Shown here: in pieces, positions 63,907-64,000 of the stretch | How the letters are laid out: each line of letters starts with the position of its first letter | Position numbering within the stretch: the first letter of the stretch is position 1 | Assembly: GCA_963738325.1 (NCBI GenBank) | Contig: CAVTWD010000001.1 | Location: 744,001-808,000 of the forward strand | DNA length: 64,000 bases | Reading direction: 5' to 3' | Origin: CAVTWD01 sp963738325 | Lineage (GTDB): Bacteria; Actinomycetota; Acidimicrobiia; Acidimicrobiales; Ilumatobacteraceae | Position numbers and translations under genes: made by a program | The notes under the pieces: generated by a model | Database searches by the model: none | What the model saw: the letters and a program-made list of their open reading frames with translations, nothing else | What the model was told of the DNA's origin: nothing

Positions 63907-64000
63907 ATGGACTTCCCTGAGCTCCTTCGGTCGCGGCGCATGGTCCGGGCCTTCGAGGACCGACCGATCGATGCCGAGCTGCTCGACCCGCGTGCTCAAC
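63907..64000 (+). CDS. Nitroreductase family protein, 3' truncated
   Basis: Starts at ATG 63907: MDFPELLRSRRMVRAFEDRPID is the FMN-binding start typical of nitroreductase-family proteins (RRxVRxF motif). Only about 31 residues are in the window. The last codons read LLDPRAQ as printed; an extra C near 63989 would restore the usual LLDRVLN, so a further indel is likely. Substrate unknown. Confidence 0.7.
   Translation, partial: MDFPELLRSRRMVRAFEDRPIDAELLDPRAQ

Overview
The window is about 64 kb of GC-rich chromosome from an actinobacterium. A complete-looking division and cell-wall (dcw) cluster with sepF and a DivIVA protein, an MtrAB-type two-component system with an LpqB-like lipoprotein, a bacterial proteasome activator (Bpa/PafE), a polyprenol-phosphate mannosyltransferase, a PPi-type phosphofructokinase and a T-box-controlled ileS all fit Actinomycetota. 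The combination looks most like class Acidimicrobiia (inference; no marker comparison was possible). I see no rRNA or tRNA gene, no phage, no insertion sequence and no CRISPR array. The content is core chromosome rather than an accessory island.

Layout. 1-7.5 kb: NYN protein (cut by the window edge), a small Cys protein, queG, a glycosyltransferase, a membrane/SRPBCC pair, an ArsA-like ATPase, a bacterial eRF1-family protein and a ROK sugar kinase. 7.5-13.3 kb: ppa, an aminotransferase, an ACT-domain protein, glpK, a small membrane protein and pfp. 13.5-18 kb: a TauE/SafE permease, an SDR, then mtrA-mtrB-lpqB-like on the minus strand. 18-23.7 kb: methyltransferase, inositol-phosphatase-like protein, threonine aldolase, polyprenol-phosphate mannosyltransferase, dinB, DUF3040. 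23.7-28.3 kb (minus): moxR, DUF58, transglutaminase. 28.3-32 kb: second ROK kinase, acyl-CoA dehydrogenase, a small protein, HNH protein and a lipoate-ligase-like protein.

32.1-51 kb is the dcw cluster: mraZ, [structured RNA], rsmH, ftsL, ftsI, murE, mraY, murD, ftsW, murG, murC, murB, a 26-residue ORF, ftsQ, ftsZ, pgeF, yggS-type, sepF, yggT-type, a lipoprotein and divIVA-type. Many genes are coupled by 4-base ATGA/GTGA overlaps. murF is not at its usual place between murE and mraY. 51-64 kb: T-box leader and ileS, DUF167, a DksA/TraR-like protein, lspA, an RluD-type synthase, an Rrf2 regulator, an AlkP-superfamily protein, bpa, dnaE, an unknown protein and the start of a nitroreductase.

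Three regulatory elements stand out: a phased array of TGGGN boxes over the mraZ promoter (MraZ-type autoregulation), a long nested stem-loop between mraZ and rsmH in the position of the actinobacterial mraW RNA motif, and an Ile T-box before ileS. An AT-rich block with a TTGACA lies between ftsQ and ftsZ.

Caution on quality: at least 25 single-base indels break genes here, many in homopolymer G or C runs and many in genes that are normally essential (mraZ, rsmH, ftsI, murE, mraY, ftsW, ppa). I read these as consensus errors of the assembly, not pseudogenes. I give full gene spans across them, with the approximate position of each break.
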